In this document: positions 1-11,203 of the stretch, piece by piece | Position numbering within the stretch: the first letter of the stretch is position 1 | Layout of the letters: each line of letters starts with the position of its first letter | Source: Globisporangium splendens | Taxonomy: Eukaryota > Oomycota > Peronosporomycetes > Pythiales > Pythiaceae | Assembly (NCBI GenBank): GCA_006386115.1 | Contig: VFIW01000084.1 | Span: forward strand, 1-64,000 | DNA length: 64,000 bases | Reading direction: 5' to 3' | Translations under genes and position numbers: made by a program | The notes under the pieces: generated by a model | Databases searched by the model: none | Told to the model about the DNA's origin: nothing | What the model saw: only the letters and a program-made list of their open reading frames with translations

Positions 1-1053
1 CCCGCGTCATATGCATACATATACACGCACTAGCTCTTCTCATCGCAAGGGACATTCAATATCAGACATGCAACATACTCTTCGTGCATTGCAATGCAAG
101 AGGGAACGCAGACATGCATGCACGCAGGAAGAGGCACAAAGATCTCAAGGGGGGAGGGGAGGGAGGATTCCTGTATCTTTCGTCAGTATGGAGAGAAACG
201 CCGCGCACCTGTTCTTGCTGTTGTTTCTCTTTTGTTGCTTGGGGACACCGTCTGCTGCGTGCCTCGCGTGGTGAATGAATGCGGGTGGAAGGAAGAGCGC
301 GCGCGTGGATGCGAATGGCTCCTTGCGTTCCTCAGGTTCTTTCGGGCTTTGGGGGTTTATGTATGGGAGGAACCACAGAAAACAGCGGGGTGCGACGCGA
401 GTGGCGTCGAGTCTCCCCCACATACAAAGACCAAGATCAGGAAAATCTCGCCAATCAGCGCGCAGGAAAGAGTCCAAAACCGATGTTGGATACTTTCTGC
501 CTCACAAACTGCAACGTGGTGCACCATTGTTTTTCATAGTGAAGCTGTCGGTTGAACAGCACAAGTTGCAAGATAAGGAGATTTGCTTGCTTAGCAGGAA
601 TAGACGTCTTGAATGGTTTTATTTCAACAATATACCTTTGTCATTCGAAAATTACTAATCTAGGCATCAAGAATGAGGTTCATGTTGCACTTAGGCGCGG
701 CTAATTCCGTTCATTGATGGGGGTACGATTGCATGGTGTGCTTTGTCGGCATCACTTCCATTATTGGGATTGATATAGAATGCATATCCATGCACATGGA
801 AAAGAAAATACAAGTGGTGATCAGCAAGAATGTCCACTTGACCTGATTGGAAACGCCAAACTCGCGCACAAGACATGCACACCAACGCTTCATCAAATTG
901 TTTATTTTCTGATATACCTTGCTGCGTGCGCTTGTATTGTTTTCTTCTTCTTTGAGTTGCGCTCGAGTTCTTTCTTCCTGTGTTGTGCATTTGTGTTAAT
1001 TACATCGTGCAAGTTGGTAATTTGCGGGCTGACTTGAGCTTCAGGGTCGCAGT
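1..1053. other. Intergenic, no gene recognised
   Basis: Only short overlapping open frames with no recognisable domain, signal peptide or splice-consistent extension. The last part is the 3' flank of the La-related gene, whose stop is at 1054-1056. Confidence 0.5.
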
Positions 1054-2963
1054 TTAATATGGTTGCAGCGCCGCGCTGGACGAGCTCGATCGACGACGCT
1101 CCGTTGGCTGGGAAAACTTGCGCTCCGAAATCATCTCTGGCTCACCCGTGCGACGGAAGCCAAAGCCACGAGTGCCATCCGGACCAAGCGCTTGTCGATA
1201 CAACGGGTTGCTGCCGTTCATGACAAGACCTGGAGGACCAACCGCGAGATTAAGGGAGCTGGCGTTTGGTGGGGAGCTACCCATACGAGGCGAAGACAGG
1301 TTCAGCTTGGGACGTGTACCCGTCGAGGAAGAGCGCGAGCGGAATTGCTGAGGAGGCTGCGCACCGACGGTCGCAGCACGGTTGCGACCACCTTCCCAAC
1401 GGCTCTGGGATGGCGAGAAGTAATCCTTCTGACCGTTGCTATTGCTGCTGCCACTAGACGCCACTGCTGTGTCGGCTGCGCCTGTCAAACTTGCTGGTGG
1501 GCGAAACTCCAACTTCACCTTGCTCGCGTATTTACGGCCACTCTTTTTGTTCTTGCCCACGGTGAACGACACATAGTCGCCTTGTCGGATATCAATGTTG
1601 CCGTCTTCGTCCGGGATCAAGCGGAAAGAGATGCACGCCGAGTCTTGACGCGTTGGCGTGATAAGACCGCCTGCACCGCGAATCGAATACACAATACCAG
1701 TGTTCACTTTTCCTTCGCGGAGATCTTCGAGACCTTCACCTACTTGTTCAACGTGAACGGGACGCGCCACCGCATGCGACGCCGATTTCGCGCGACGGCG
1801 TTCACCGCCCATTTCCACTGGGAACATCTTCTGCTTCAGCTTGTCGCAATTCGTACCGTCGAAAAGAACGACTTGCATACCCGTACGCCAGTTGTATTGA
1901 TCGGAAAGCGTCAGCACTGCGTGCTTTGCCATTTCTTCATCGACAAACTCAATGATCGCGTAGGTTTCGCCTGCAGCGATAGGTGGCTTCAACACTGCAT
2001 TTCGCCCAGTCGTTGTGTTCTTCTTTAATAAACGCAGGTACGTGATTTCGCCGCAACCTTGGAACGTTTCGCGAAGTGACGCGACCGATGCATCTTCTGG
2101 AAGGTTGTACGCAATCGCAGTGCGTGCCAATTTACCATGGTACGTCTGTTCCGAAGCAAGCGGTTCTTTTCGGCAGACCATCGTTTCATCTTCACTGAGC
2201 AGCAACTTGGTTGACAGCTCCAAGGCTTTCTTGATTTGATCAATTTCAGTCGTGAGCTTCTTCACACGACCAAACGATGCGAGCAGCTCCAATTTCACTA
2301 TAAAGAGATTGATACCAGCAAATATGACAAATTAGTGACGGGAAACAAACGCACAACAACATTGTATACAAGCAACATTAATAGCAGCAAACACGTACCG
2401 TAGCCGTCCATGTTCATGTTCTTGAGCAAGAACAAGTCTCCAAGCAAGTTTTCGTCGCAGAAGTAAAACTCCAACTGATCGCAGATCGTGCGCAAAAACG
2501 TCGCTGGGAGCGGTCCACCAGACGCGACCGCAGCAGCTTCAGCATTGTTCTTCTCCGAGCTATCGGTTGGTTCATTTTCTGGCTCGGTGTTGCTGATATG
2601 TAGGGACTGCAAGTCCCCGATAAACGAACCGCGCAGCGATGGCACGCCCGAGCCAATAGCACCAGCGGCATTCACGACCTGTGGATCACCGACAGGCGTC
2701 ATGATCCGCACCGGAGGAGGGAGCGGTGGTTGTGGCGGTGGAGGGAGCGGAGCGTCAATCGGGATTGACGAGGACGCAAGAGAAGTAGAAGTGTCGTCCT
2801 GGAAGTGCCACGTGGAACCAAGTGACGTCGGCGGGATGGGCGCCGAAAACGATCGATTGCGACTGACCGAATAGTACTGTGAGGCGAGTTGGGCCATGAC
2901 GTCAAAGCCTTCGTCGGACGAAGCGGATGTAGTGGCCGGGGGTGGCGGTGGGATCGCGCTCAT
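1054..2963 (-). CDS. La-motif RNA-binding protein (LARP)
   Basis: Predicted cytoplasmic or nuclear RNA-binding protein of the La-related family. Exon 1 is 2963-2399, a 101-bp intron (GTACGT..TAG) is 2398-2298, and exon 2 is 2297-1054; the splice restores the La motif without a gap. From the ATG at 2963 the product is 602 aa. A proline-rich N-terminus (about 1-150) is followed by a La motif (about 155-235, around QLEFYFCDENLLGD), an RRM (about 245-330, with TAIAYNLPED and YAIIEFVD), a cold-shock-like stretch (about 375-445, GIVYSIRGAGGLITP and GDYVSFTVG) and a Ser/Arg-rich tail. Such proteins bind mRNA ends or tRNA precursors and affect translation or stability; which role applies here is unknown. 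The frame stays open upstream of 2963 without an ATG, so a further 5' exon is possible; a short frame starting MATMSSSS near 3298 is a candidate. Confidence 0.82.
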
Positions 2964-5110
2964 CGTGGCGTTCGTAGAGAGACCGAGTGCGGGCGCCGAA
3001 GGGTCGAGGATCGTGGATGCGTCCTGGAGCGAGAACGCGCTGTCGTAAGACGAACGTCGAGACGCCAAGATCGGATACGGATTTGTTTTTTGGCCGAGGA
3101 CGCGGATCGCAGAGTCTCTGAGGCGCGACGTGGACGAAGTCGGCCTCGGCGCCAGGCCGAAAGGCGATCTTATCAAGCGAGGAAGAGGAAGGGCACCCAA
3201 TAACCAGCTGTTCGTGGTGCTTTGATACGAACCGCTTCGGGGAGGAGGGGTCGGTACTTATTGTGTTGTGGAGAGGAGGAAGACATGGTCGCCATTGGTG
3301 AATTCGGTCTGATCGTCTATCAACCGAACCAGCGCCCCCCCACAAAAACAGAACAGACAAAGAAGGTGAGCCCCCCCAAATATAGATTGCGCTCTCACGA
3401 GAGAGATGGTTCAATGAATGCATTGCATGCCATGAGGGCTGAAGACCATCGACCGGATGGATTTGAGTCATCAGCGACAGTCACACGGCACCTTCGCTAA
3501 GATCTCGTCCTTACCTTCAAGCAGAAAGATGGGGATAATGGAAGCGATTTGGATAAATGGATCGATTGATGGGATCGATAAGCTGAAGACAGCACCGACA
3601 AGCAGGACAACAAGAACCAGCACAGCAGCGATGGTAGAGAACCCGACCCCCATAATTCACTGCACAAAAGAAGCACCATGCATGCAACTTACAAGAAGAT
3701 CCGCTTTAGAGGTGCGAATAAGCAAACACAAGAACACAGCCAAGACGTCGGGAGGTACACAGCGCACTTCAAGTTGATCACGGGCCGGAATCTTTGTGCG
3801 TCTTGTTGGTTCGGGTTGCGGGGAAAATGAAGCAAGTCGATCACTTCAGGTGCTTTGCCGGTCCTTGAGGCCTCTCTGTGCTGTGACGGGAGGGAGCGTG
3901 CACAGTAAGACCGAGCAAGCGGTTCTTGCGATCTTTGGTGGGCTCTCGACAGCAGCTGTACGGCAAGGAGGCAGTGGGTGGATGGTGTCACTCTCGCTTC
4001 CTTTTCTGGCGCAAAGAGAATTTGTGACTATCGGAAAGAAAGTCCAGTCGTCCCACACACAAACCGCAAATTAGTAGTCGAAGAAAAAGCGGAAATCGAA
4101 GCCACCGGCCCCCGGATGTCGTTGCGTTACGTGCGCTTCTATTCTCTTTCGCGACGTCGCTCACTCGCAGTGGACCGCAAAGCACTTACCAACTGTGTAA
4201 CCGCTTCGTGCGCTGTGATACAGCGGTTCTCTCGCACTATCACTTCAACTGCGTAGGGCAAGATCGCGTTTTACGGAGGGGGGGGGGGGGGATCTTTCTT
4301 GCAAATGAGGGGGACGATGACCGGAGCGGGTCTTCCTTCAGGAAAAGATGCCGAGCACGCGCGTCCGTGGATGCCGTTGGGAGGGGTTCGCTCGCTCGCT
4401 CGCTTTCTCTGTCTGTCTCGGAGTGAGTGCGGGCGTGGAAGTGTGTGGTCCGACACCCCCTCTCGAAAGCAAGCAAGCGGAGCAACCACCACCCACCAGC
4501 ATACAAACCGCCATATATTTTCATAAAACGAGCCAACTCGCAGCCAAATATTCTGCCGCTCACCTTCTAAGAAGAGAGAGAAAGAGAAAGAGAGAGAGAG
4601 AGAGGAAAAAACCTTGGCTGACGTGTCCACCAACTGATTCAACCTCAAAAAACCTCGTGGGACAGGGACTGTTTTATACAGTTGCAGCAAACGCGCACAC
4701 GACGGTTTTTTGCGAGTTGCCATCGCCCTCCTCCCGCCACTTCAACTTTCCCGACACCAGACGCAGCCTGTGGGGTCAGAATGAACCTATTTTTCTGGGA
4801 CGGATGGGGAAGATAAGGGAGAAGAATGCAGACTTTAGACCGAGATGTTCGGCCGTTAGTTAAGAGGCGGGTGCCCTATTGACGCATAGCTTATCCTGCG
4901 TCAAGAGATATGCATGAGCCATGCGTCCGCTCGTTGTGCGTATGCGCGGGACATGCACGTCACAGATTACTGCGTGCGATAGCATAGCGCCATTGGCTTC
5001 GTGTGCCATTGAGTGTCGCAGGGAGGTTGTGAAAGCTGGGAAGGAATGAAGATCGGAAGGAAAGGAAACTGGTGCGAGGCGCTTGTGACGTAAGAGGCAG
5101 CGTTTGATAG
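2964..5110. other. Intergenic, simple repeats
   Basis: Presumed 5' region of the La-related gene and 3' flank of the axonemal gene. It holds a 14-base G run (about 4278-4291) and a GA-rich tract (about 4571-4608). Open frames here are short, overlap on both strands and show no known domain. Confidence 0.5.
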
Positions 5111-6610
5111 TTATGATGACGACAATGGAGGCAACTTGATCGAGTTTGCGGGTGTTGCTTTCGTGCCGCTTCGATTCGGCGGGTTCGGCTCACTCGTATT
5201 GTTGTTGGTCTTGGAGGATGTCTGGAATGTGCAGGCAATAATGGTTAATAGATGACATGCACGACGTTAAAAGCATTCATTACCTGTTCTTTGTAGTTGG
5301 ACACGATGTAGTCGAGGTCGACTATCCGCGACGCGATCACCTTCAAGAGGCTGTGGATGTACTGCGCGACGTCCATATCCTGTTCGCGCAAGACGGGCAG
5401 TTTATCTCCCAGGCTGAGTCGACATCGGTTGTAGAGGTTCGTGACAGTCATGACGATCTGACCGGACTCGCGACTGCGGTCGTTCGAGACGCGATCATTC
5501 CGCTGCCGATCCAGGTCGAGCTTGAGTGCTTCCGTGCGCAATCCTTCCAAATGCTGCTGATGCCTGGAGTACGTTTATGGGGAGTTGCCAAGCGCATATA
5601 CTGCCTAGATCCTCGATGATTTGGAAGAAATGTTGAAGCCATTTTGCGCGTACCCGTGGATGTTGCTGTTTTGAACAAGCACGAGGTTCTGCATCTCGAT
5701 CTTGAGCGCGCGGATCTTTTGCCGCAGTTGATCAGTCTGTTTCCAACAAGATACATACTTAGAAGTATGGTCTCTGGTGCCAATGCAACACATCCAACGT
5801 ACCTCGATTTCGGCGTTGCGCACTTGGCCCTTGAGGTCGTTGTTCGTATCCACGAGCGTCGCGTATCGGTTCAAAATATCGCCGATTTCTTCATATTCAC
5901 CATCCGAGGCGTCCACAGTTGCCTCCAGATACTGTCGATACTCGAGTAATTGATCTGCTCCAAGAAAACAAAGAGTGAGCTTAGATGCAAAAAATGAAGA
6001 CATGGTTCATATTGGACCCACCTCGTTTCTTCTCGAGCGCGTCGCGTTCTTTCAGGTCTTTCTCCAGCTGCTGCATCAGTTGCCGCTTGCGCTGCTCGTT
6101 GACTTCGGCGAGTCGGTGTTCCGTCTTGGTCTTGATCTCGGCGCGCGTGCGCTTCGTGTCGTTCTCTTTGATGAATTTCTCGAACCGCGTGACCTGTTCT
6201 TTCATCTCCGACTGCTTGCGGTCGAGCTCACGCTGCCGCGTCTCGCACGCCTCCATGCGCTGCACGTACTCCTCTTTCGTGAAGTCGAGCGCGTCGTCGA
6301 TCTCGCGCATTTCCTTGCGTTTCTTGAGCAGTAGTGTCGATTGCGACATCTGCGAGACCCCGGACACGACCGGTTCCATCTCATTGATCTCTCGCGACGC
6401 AAACTTGGCGCTACGCAATACGACAAGCAAGCAAACACACACACATGCATGCATGCATACATCAGGGTGAAGCGAAGGTTTCACATTTGGACTGAGCCAA
6501 TGCAATCGCCAAAATGCATACTTTCGAATGCGCGCTTCGGTCAAGAAGACCCCGCTGCCGTCGCCCAGCATCGTGCTGCTGCTGCTGTTGTTGTTGTCAT
6601 AGTCGTCCAT
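5111..6610 (-). CDS. CFAP73: Axonemal coiled-coil protein, CCDC42/CFAP73 family
   Basis: Six exons: 6610-6522, 6410-6022, 5954-5803, 5736-5654, 5563-5284 and 5221-5111, with introns of 111, 67, 66, 90 and 62 bp. All junctions are phase-consistent and give 367 aa ending PPLSSS. The DUF4200 coiled coil (about residues 40-170) contains LLKKRKEMREIDDALDF, KFIKENDTKR and, across the exon 2/3 junction, the family pattern of a basic stretch followed by LLEYRQYLEATVDASD. Family members are inner-dynein-arm linked proteins (the MIA complex with CFAP100) or sperm-tail proteins, so the likely place is the zoospore flagellar axoneme. Length fits the family (about 310-370 aa). The ATG at 6610 was chosen because the longer frame upstream reads low-complexity intergenic sequence. 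CCDC42 and CFAP73 cannot be told apart here. Confidence 0.85.
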
Positions 6611-7247
6611 GGAGCCGAGGCAAGGCGGCAAAAGAGCCAATGTGTCAAGTAGAACTCGGTAATAGGTAATCTCTTCTTTGCTGCGCTGCCTGTGCCTGAA
6701 CAACGTTTGCTTTTGTTGGCTTTCATAGCGTGCTTGAACACTTGAGCGGAGGACATTTAGGGCAAGAACTGCGTATAAATACCCCACCCGCAGCCCTACC
6801 AAGTCAACACTATGCTGCAAAACCAAGAGCGCATTGCCAGAGGCAGACAGCATTTCTTGCACTCTGATGCGTTTCCTGTCAGCTCGCTTCATCGCGCTGC
6901 ATTCACGTGCTATGAAGGCGCAAACGTTGCAGCTCATTGCGCATTTTGGTGTCAACATTGCACTCAAACAACCAGCTTAAATAGGAGACGGTTCTGTATT
7001 CGAGCACTTCAGAAACAATAAAGTGTCACTGACATTTGTTAATGGACAGCACACTTCAATACAGCACCGTCCTGTATTGAGCATCAAAATGCACTTCAAG
7101 TATCACTGATATCAGTTAATATCCTCCATCCACGCATCTGATTGGAGGAAATAAACGCAACACTGTTGGTTGGCGTCCAGTCCGGCACAAAACCATCAAA
7201 GGGCAGCAGCACGAGGCATTCCCAAGAGATCAATCGACAGGAAGGCG
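6611..7247. other. Intergenic between divergent genes
   Basis: Shared upstream region of the axonemal gene (-) and the NOL11-like gene (+). A near-direct repeat with the core AGTGTCACTGACATTTGTTAAT near 7021 recurs as AGTATCACTGATATCAGTTAAT near 7099. No good Inr/FPR match was seen. Confidence 0.45.
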
Positions 7248-9647
7248 ATGGAGTTCGAACCCTCGGTGGCGGTGTGGCGCAGTCGCGGCACGGGCGCCGT
7301 GCTCGACGTGTCGGCGGTGAACGGCAAGGACGGCAGCAAGCTCGTGCTCATCACGACGCGCGAGGAGGTGCTCGAGTACTGCACACAGTCGCGCAAGTGT
7401 GTCAACCACTGGACGTTCCGCGCCGGCAGCAACGTGGCGCTGCGCATCGGCGCCGTGCGCAACCCGCTGTCACAGGTGCTCTTCGGCGTGCGTGGCAGCA
7501 AGAAGGCGAACCAGGCAGAGACGATCGTCGCGTGGCGGAACTCGGACCTCGAGGTCGCCAAGTGGAAATCCGCGGTGATGAGCGAGAAGACGGCCGTCGC
7601 GGGGCTCTACGTGCACCCACAGCTCACGGAGGAGGTCGTCGTCGTGTACGAAAACGGCAAGTTCGCGATCTACGATGAAGACTTGACCAAGTTGCTGGAC
7701 GCCAGCGATGCGCCAGCTAATGGACAGATCGACGAGGCTATTGATGGCCATGTCGTGTGGTCCACCATCGCGTCGGACCACCGCAGCCCTTTGAAAGGCT
7801 CGTTGTTCCTGTCGCTGTTGGTCAAGTCGAAGGCGAATGCGTCCACGTACGAGCTCGTGATCTACCAAGTGTTTGCAAAGAAGGACCGCAAGGATGCGCG
7901 CGTGGCGGCGTCGCTTGTGGCGCGTCAGCCGATCGCACTCAAGTCGTCGAGCAGCGCTGAAATCACATCGTCGGCGTTCCATGCTGAGACCCTTTCGTAC
8001 TCGTTCGTGTGGTCGACCGGTGAGTGGCAGATGGTGTCGTTCCGCAACGACGTGGTCAGCAACACTCTCGAGTGGACCTCGACGCAGCGCATCGCGACGC
8101 TTTCGCCGGACCACACGACGCCGTCGTCGCTGACGCCAGCCAACAAGAAGCGCAAGCTGGCGCAAGCAGGTTCATCCGGTTTCACGTCGTGCAGTGTCGG
8201 CAACTTTAGCTACTTGGTGATCTCGTCGGCGTCGAACCCCAAGGCGCTCACGGGCTGGGACGCCAAGTTCGGCGTGCAGGTCGCGTCGACCGAGATCGAC
8301 TTCAGTGTGCCTGAGCAGAGCGAAGGTGACATCACAAAGAGCGCGACTGCTGCTGTGGGCTCGATGCGGAAGTTGCTGAGTTCGCTGAACGGCGAAGTCG
8401 TCGTCGCGGCGTACGACCACGCGGTGTTCGTTGTGAACGTGAAGAACAAACACTCGACGCTCGCGAGTGTGCTCGGTGCCTCGAAGGGTCCGGTGCCGTC
8501 GGCTGGAGCTCCTGCGCTGCCTAACACGGTCATCAACTGGAGTGAAGTCGCGTCCAAGAAGGAAGCTGATGCCGCTGTGGCGTACTGGAAAGACAACGTG
8601 TGCAAGGTCCACACGGCCGAAGGACAGTACATCGCGGACCTGAGTGACCCAGTCGTGACCTCGACGGCGGCCCAGTTCATCAAGAAGTTCGACGAAGCTG
8701 TCAAGAAACTCTCAAGTGGCAACTTCTCGTACCGATTCCTGATTGCGACCACGAAGCGCTGTGTGGACTCGGCGGACAAGCTCGCGCTGTGGGGACCGCT
8801 GAAGACGCTGATCGCGTCCAAGCGCATCTCGGCGCGTGCCGTGCCAGCGCTGTTGCCAACGCTCATGAAGCACGCGCAGTACGAGCTGCTGGAGCTCGCG
8901 ATCCGGGACCTGACCGACATTGACGAGCGCTCCATCGTGCGTCTCCTCAAGTTCTTCGTCCGCAAGACCCACGACGCCAAGCTCATCGAGTACGTTGCCT
9001 CGTCCACTAACAGCTGTAAGAGCGCGGCATCGCCAGGCGGCAAGCGCAAGAAGCCTTCGCCCAAGAGCGCCAACGGCGTTGCCCACAATGACCAGAACGA
9101 AGACAACGGCCGTGCGAGCGAACGCTTTGTGGTCGCGGTGCTCGGCCTCCCGACCAACAACGTGTTCCTGCACCATGCGATCCGCGAGCTGCAGCTCGAT
9201 GACGTGCTGTTCTTGCTGACCACCTGCAAGAAGTTTTTCTTTGCACTCACCATGGCGCACGACGACAAGGAAGACGACAACGATACGCCTACGAGCAGCA
9301 GCAAGAAGAGCAAACAGGCCAACGGAGCTGGTGCTTCGACTTCTTCCTCGCTCTATGCGCTTGGAGACGAGAGTCTGTACTTTACGAAGCTGCCGTCGGC
9401 ACTGCAGTTCACCGCGTGGATCTGCGCGCTGATCGACGGCCACTTTGCGCAGCTCGTGCTGGCGGCCACCAAGGACGCGCGCGTGACCAAAGCGCTGCAG
9501 ACGCTCGACGCGCTCGTGCAGAAGCACGTGGCCGCGTGCGAGCAGCTCGAGACCGTCACGAGCGTGCTGAGCAACTTTTTATCTGGCGTCAAGCTCCCGC
9601 AGGCTCACGGCATCCCAGACTACTCGATCGAAGAATTACTCATTTAA
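7248..9647 (+). CDS. NOL11: NOL11-like nucleolar protein
   Basis: Single-exon gene of 799 aa from the ATG at 7248 (MEFEPSVAVW); the frame is open further upstream but has no earlier ATG. NOL11 is a subunit of the t-UTP part of the small-subunit processome, linking rDNA transcription to 18S pre-rRNA processing. The N-terminal half reads as a beta-propeller (repeating strands such as VVVVYENGKFAIYDEDL). The C-terminal helical part matches NOL11: a stretch around NVFLHHAIRELQLDDVLFLL, then FTAWICALIDGHFAQLVLAA, ending DYSIEELLI, where the animal protein ends with a comparable YSIEVLEL motif. Lys-rich linkers near residues 315 (NKKRKLA) and 600 could be nuclear localisation signals. Assignment is by pattern and length; NOL11 diverges strongly between lineages. 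Confidence 0.72.
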   Translation: MEFEPSVAVWRSRGTGAVLDVSAVNGKDGSKLVLITTREEVLEYCTQSRKCVNHWTFRAGSNVALRIGAVRNPLSQVLFGVRGSKKANQAETIVAWRNSDLEVAKWKSAVMSEKTAVAGLYVHPQLTEEVVVVYENGKFAIYDEDLTKLLDASDAPANGQIDEAIDGHVVWSTIASDHRSPLKGSLFLSLLVKSKANASTYELVIYQVFAKKDRKDARVAASLVARQPIALKSSSSAEITSSAFHAETLSYSFVWSTGEWQMVSFRNDVVSNTLEWTSTQRIATLSPDHTTPSSLTPANKKRKLAQAGSSGFTSCSVGNFSYLVISSASNPKALTGWDAKFGVQVASTEIDFSVPEQSEGDITKSATAAVGSMRKLLSSLNGEVVVAAYDHAVFVVNVKNKHSTLASVLGASKGPVPSAGAPALPNTVINWSEVASKKEADAAVAYWKDNVCKVHTAEGQYIADLSDPVVTSTAAQFIKKFDEAVKKLSSGNFSYRFLIATTKRCVDSADKLALWGPLKTLIASKRISARAVPALLPTLMKHAQYELLELAIRDLTDIDERSIVRLLKFFVRKTHDAKLIEYVASSTNSCKSAASPGGKRKKPSPKSANGVAHNDQNEDNGRASERFVVAVLGLPTNNVFLHHAIRELQLDDVLFLLTTCKKFFFALTMAHDDKEDDNDTPTSSSKKSKQANGAGASTSSSLYALGDESLYFTKLPSALQFTAWICALIDGHFAQLVLAATKDARVTKALQTLDALVQKHVAACEQLETVTSVLSNFLSGVKLPQAHGIPDYSIEELLI

Positions 9648-11146
9648 AAGGCACGTTTTACGTCGTGGAAAGCCGCAGATTACGTTTTATCTCTTCTTAC
9701 ATCCCACCAAAACACACACACACTATTGCTGCGTAACCACGCTTACGGTAAAACACCCACTCACATAGAATACGATGGTTTGCATTTGTCGACTTTGGTT
9801 TGACGAAGACTACACTTGTCATGTGTGCAATGAATGTACTGCAGTGGCATGCCATGTGCGAGTTTACACCTGTGATGAAGGTTATTGTATCCTTGCATAC
9901 GCAACTGGCGCTTGCAATGGGTGTACTTGTCGACTTGTTTTTACAAGAGGCAACACTTGTCAAGCATGTGTCCATTGCGGCACTGGTGGCACACTCACAT
10001 CCCTTCCCGCTTGTGCCCAACGGTCGTGGGTGCCAAAACCGGCATTGCGATTGCAATGCGGCAGTGGTGGCATCCGCAAACTAGTGCAACCAACCAATGC
10101 CCAACGCTCGTGGGTGCGAACACAGTCTCTTTTTTAATCTGTTCCATTCCCATCATCATCTGCACATGCGATCGTCAGGGTGGACACAGGAAGCTGGTGA
10201 CTGGAAAGCCGCGATGACAACAAATTCCTGTCAACTTGCCGCCAAACATCACCTCTGCTGTAGAGACACCCTCTAGCAACTAATATATGCAAGATTATCG
10301 ACGGATACTTTTGGATAGTTGGTATTTCAAGATAAGTGGAACCAAACTGTGTGGTTTAATACACAGATATTTCCACAAAATTGAAGATACGAGGGGATTT
10401 CGTGTCGTGCCAGTCGTCCGGCAATGCCACTTGCGAGATGATAGGCAATGATCGCTGCCCAGTTCGGCACCCTCTCGCTCACAACTTTGTGGAATAAGCT
10501 CCAAGAATGCGAATGCACCCGAGCGCACGGCATGTCCTTGCTGACGGCAACCAATGACTCGTCCTATTATACAAGCCCCACAATGCAATGAAGACGGCCA
10601 CTGAACATTTTACTCTGTGCCAACGCTATCCTCTGGGTTTGTATCCGGCTACGCTCGCACAAGTCACAAGGCTCGCGTGTGCTTGGAGCTTCCGAATTGC
10701 CACATTGTGGTGGCTCATTTTGATCCGTCGGACTGTTCCGAATGAGGGTGCAGTCATTTTCTCACATGCCAACAAGTTCTGAACCTTGTACACTTCCTTC
10801 CACACACACAAGTGGCAATCAGCAAATGCAGACAAAGGCAAGTGCACCACCGATCGCCATCTGTCGCGCTTGCGTCCTCAAGTGTCCAGCGCACGCTCCC
10901 AAGCGTTCGAACAGATGGTCCCGTTCGCCTGCCTCATGCTGTGTGCCATAATCGGCATCTGAGGCATGGGGTCTGAGATATCCCTGTCGATCATCAACAT
11001 CCGGTTCAGTGTCCGCCGGTCGAGAGTCGACTTGGAGAAAACAGTGGACACGGGGGGGAGGGGGGATAGCATGTCTGTAGGAATTGCATTCTAATCTGCA
11101 CGTGGGACCGAAACCAATCAAGCAAACAAGTTTCGCGGCTGCCTGT
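9648..11146. other. Intergenic with degenerate repeats
   Basis: Between the NOL11-like and TOS1-like genes. The first third holds a diverged tandem repeat (listed separately). The rest has short open frames only, with no recognisable product. Confidence 0.5.
9780..10130 (+). repeat. Diverged tandem repeat
   Basis: A block beginning TTGCATTTGTCGACTTTGG near 9780 recurs as GTGTACTTGTCGACTTGTT near 9918, about 138 bp later. A second pair, GCCCAACGGTCGTGGGTGCC near 10016 and GCCCAACGCTCGTGGGTGCG near 10099, lies about 83 bp apart. A 120-aa Cys-rich open frame (9775-10137) overlaps the repeats and is probably a by-product of the TGT/TGC-rich units. Confidence 0.5.
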
Positions 11147-11162
11147 CCTCAGTCTGCAATTT
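11147..11162 (+). promoter_or_regulatory. Oomycete Inr/FPR core promoter
   Basis: CCTCAGTCTGCAATTT matches 14 of 16 positions of the oomycete Inr+FPR consensus GCTCATTYYNCAWTTT and ends 41 bp before the ATG at 11204. Confidence 0.65.
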
Positions 11163-11203
11163 CCCCATTGCCCAACAATCCTTCCTTTACATACAATACA
11201 ACA

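Noticed and set aside
6522..6967. Longer N-terminus of the axonemal protein from 6967
   Set aside because: Low-complexity, Leu/Arg-rich translation with no family match; the domain begins after the ATG at 6610.
7470..9527. Long antisense frames over the NOL11-like gene
   Set aside because: Arg-rich mirror translations of biased codons; the sense frame has the conserved C-terminus.
9775..10137. Cys-rich 120-aa protein as an effector
   Set aside because: No signal peptide; the Cys pattern follows from the DNA repeat.
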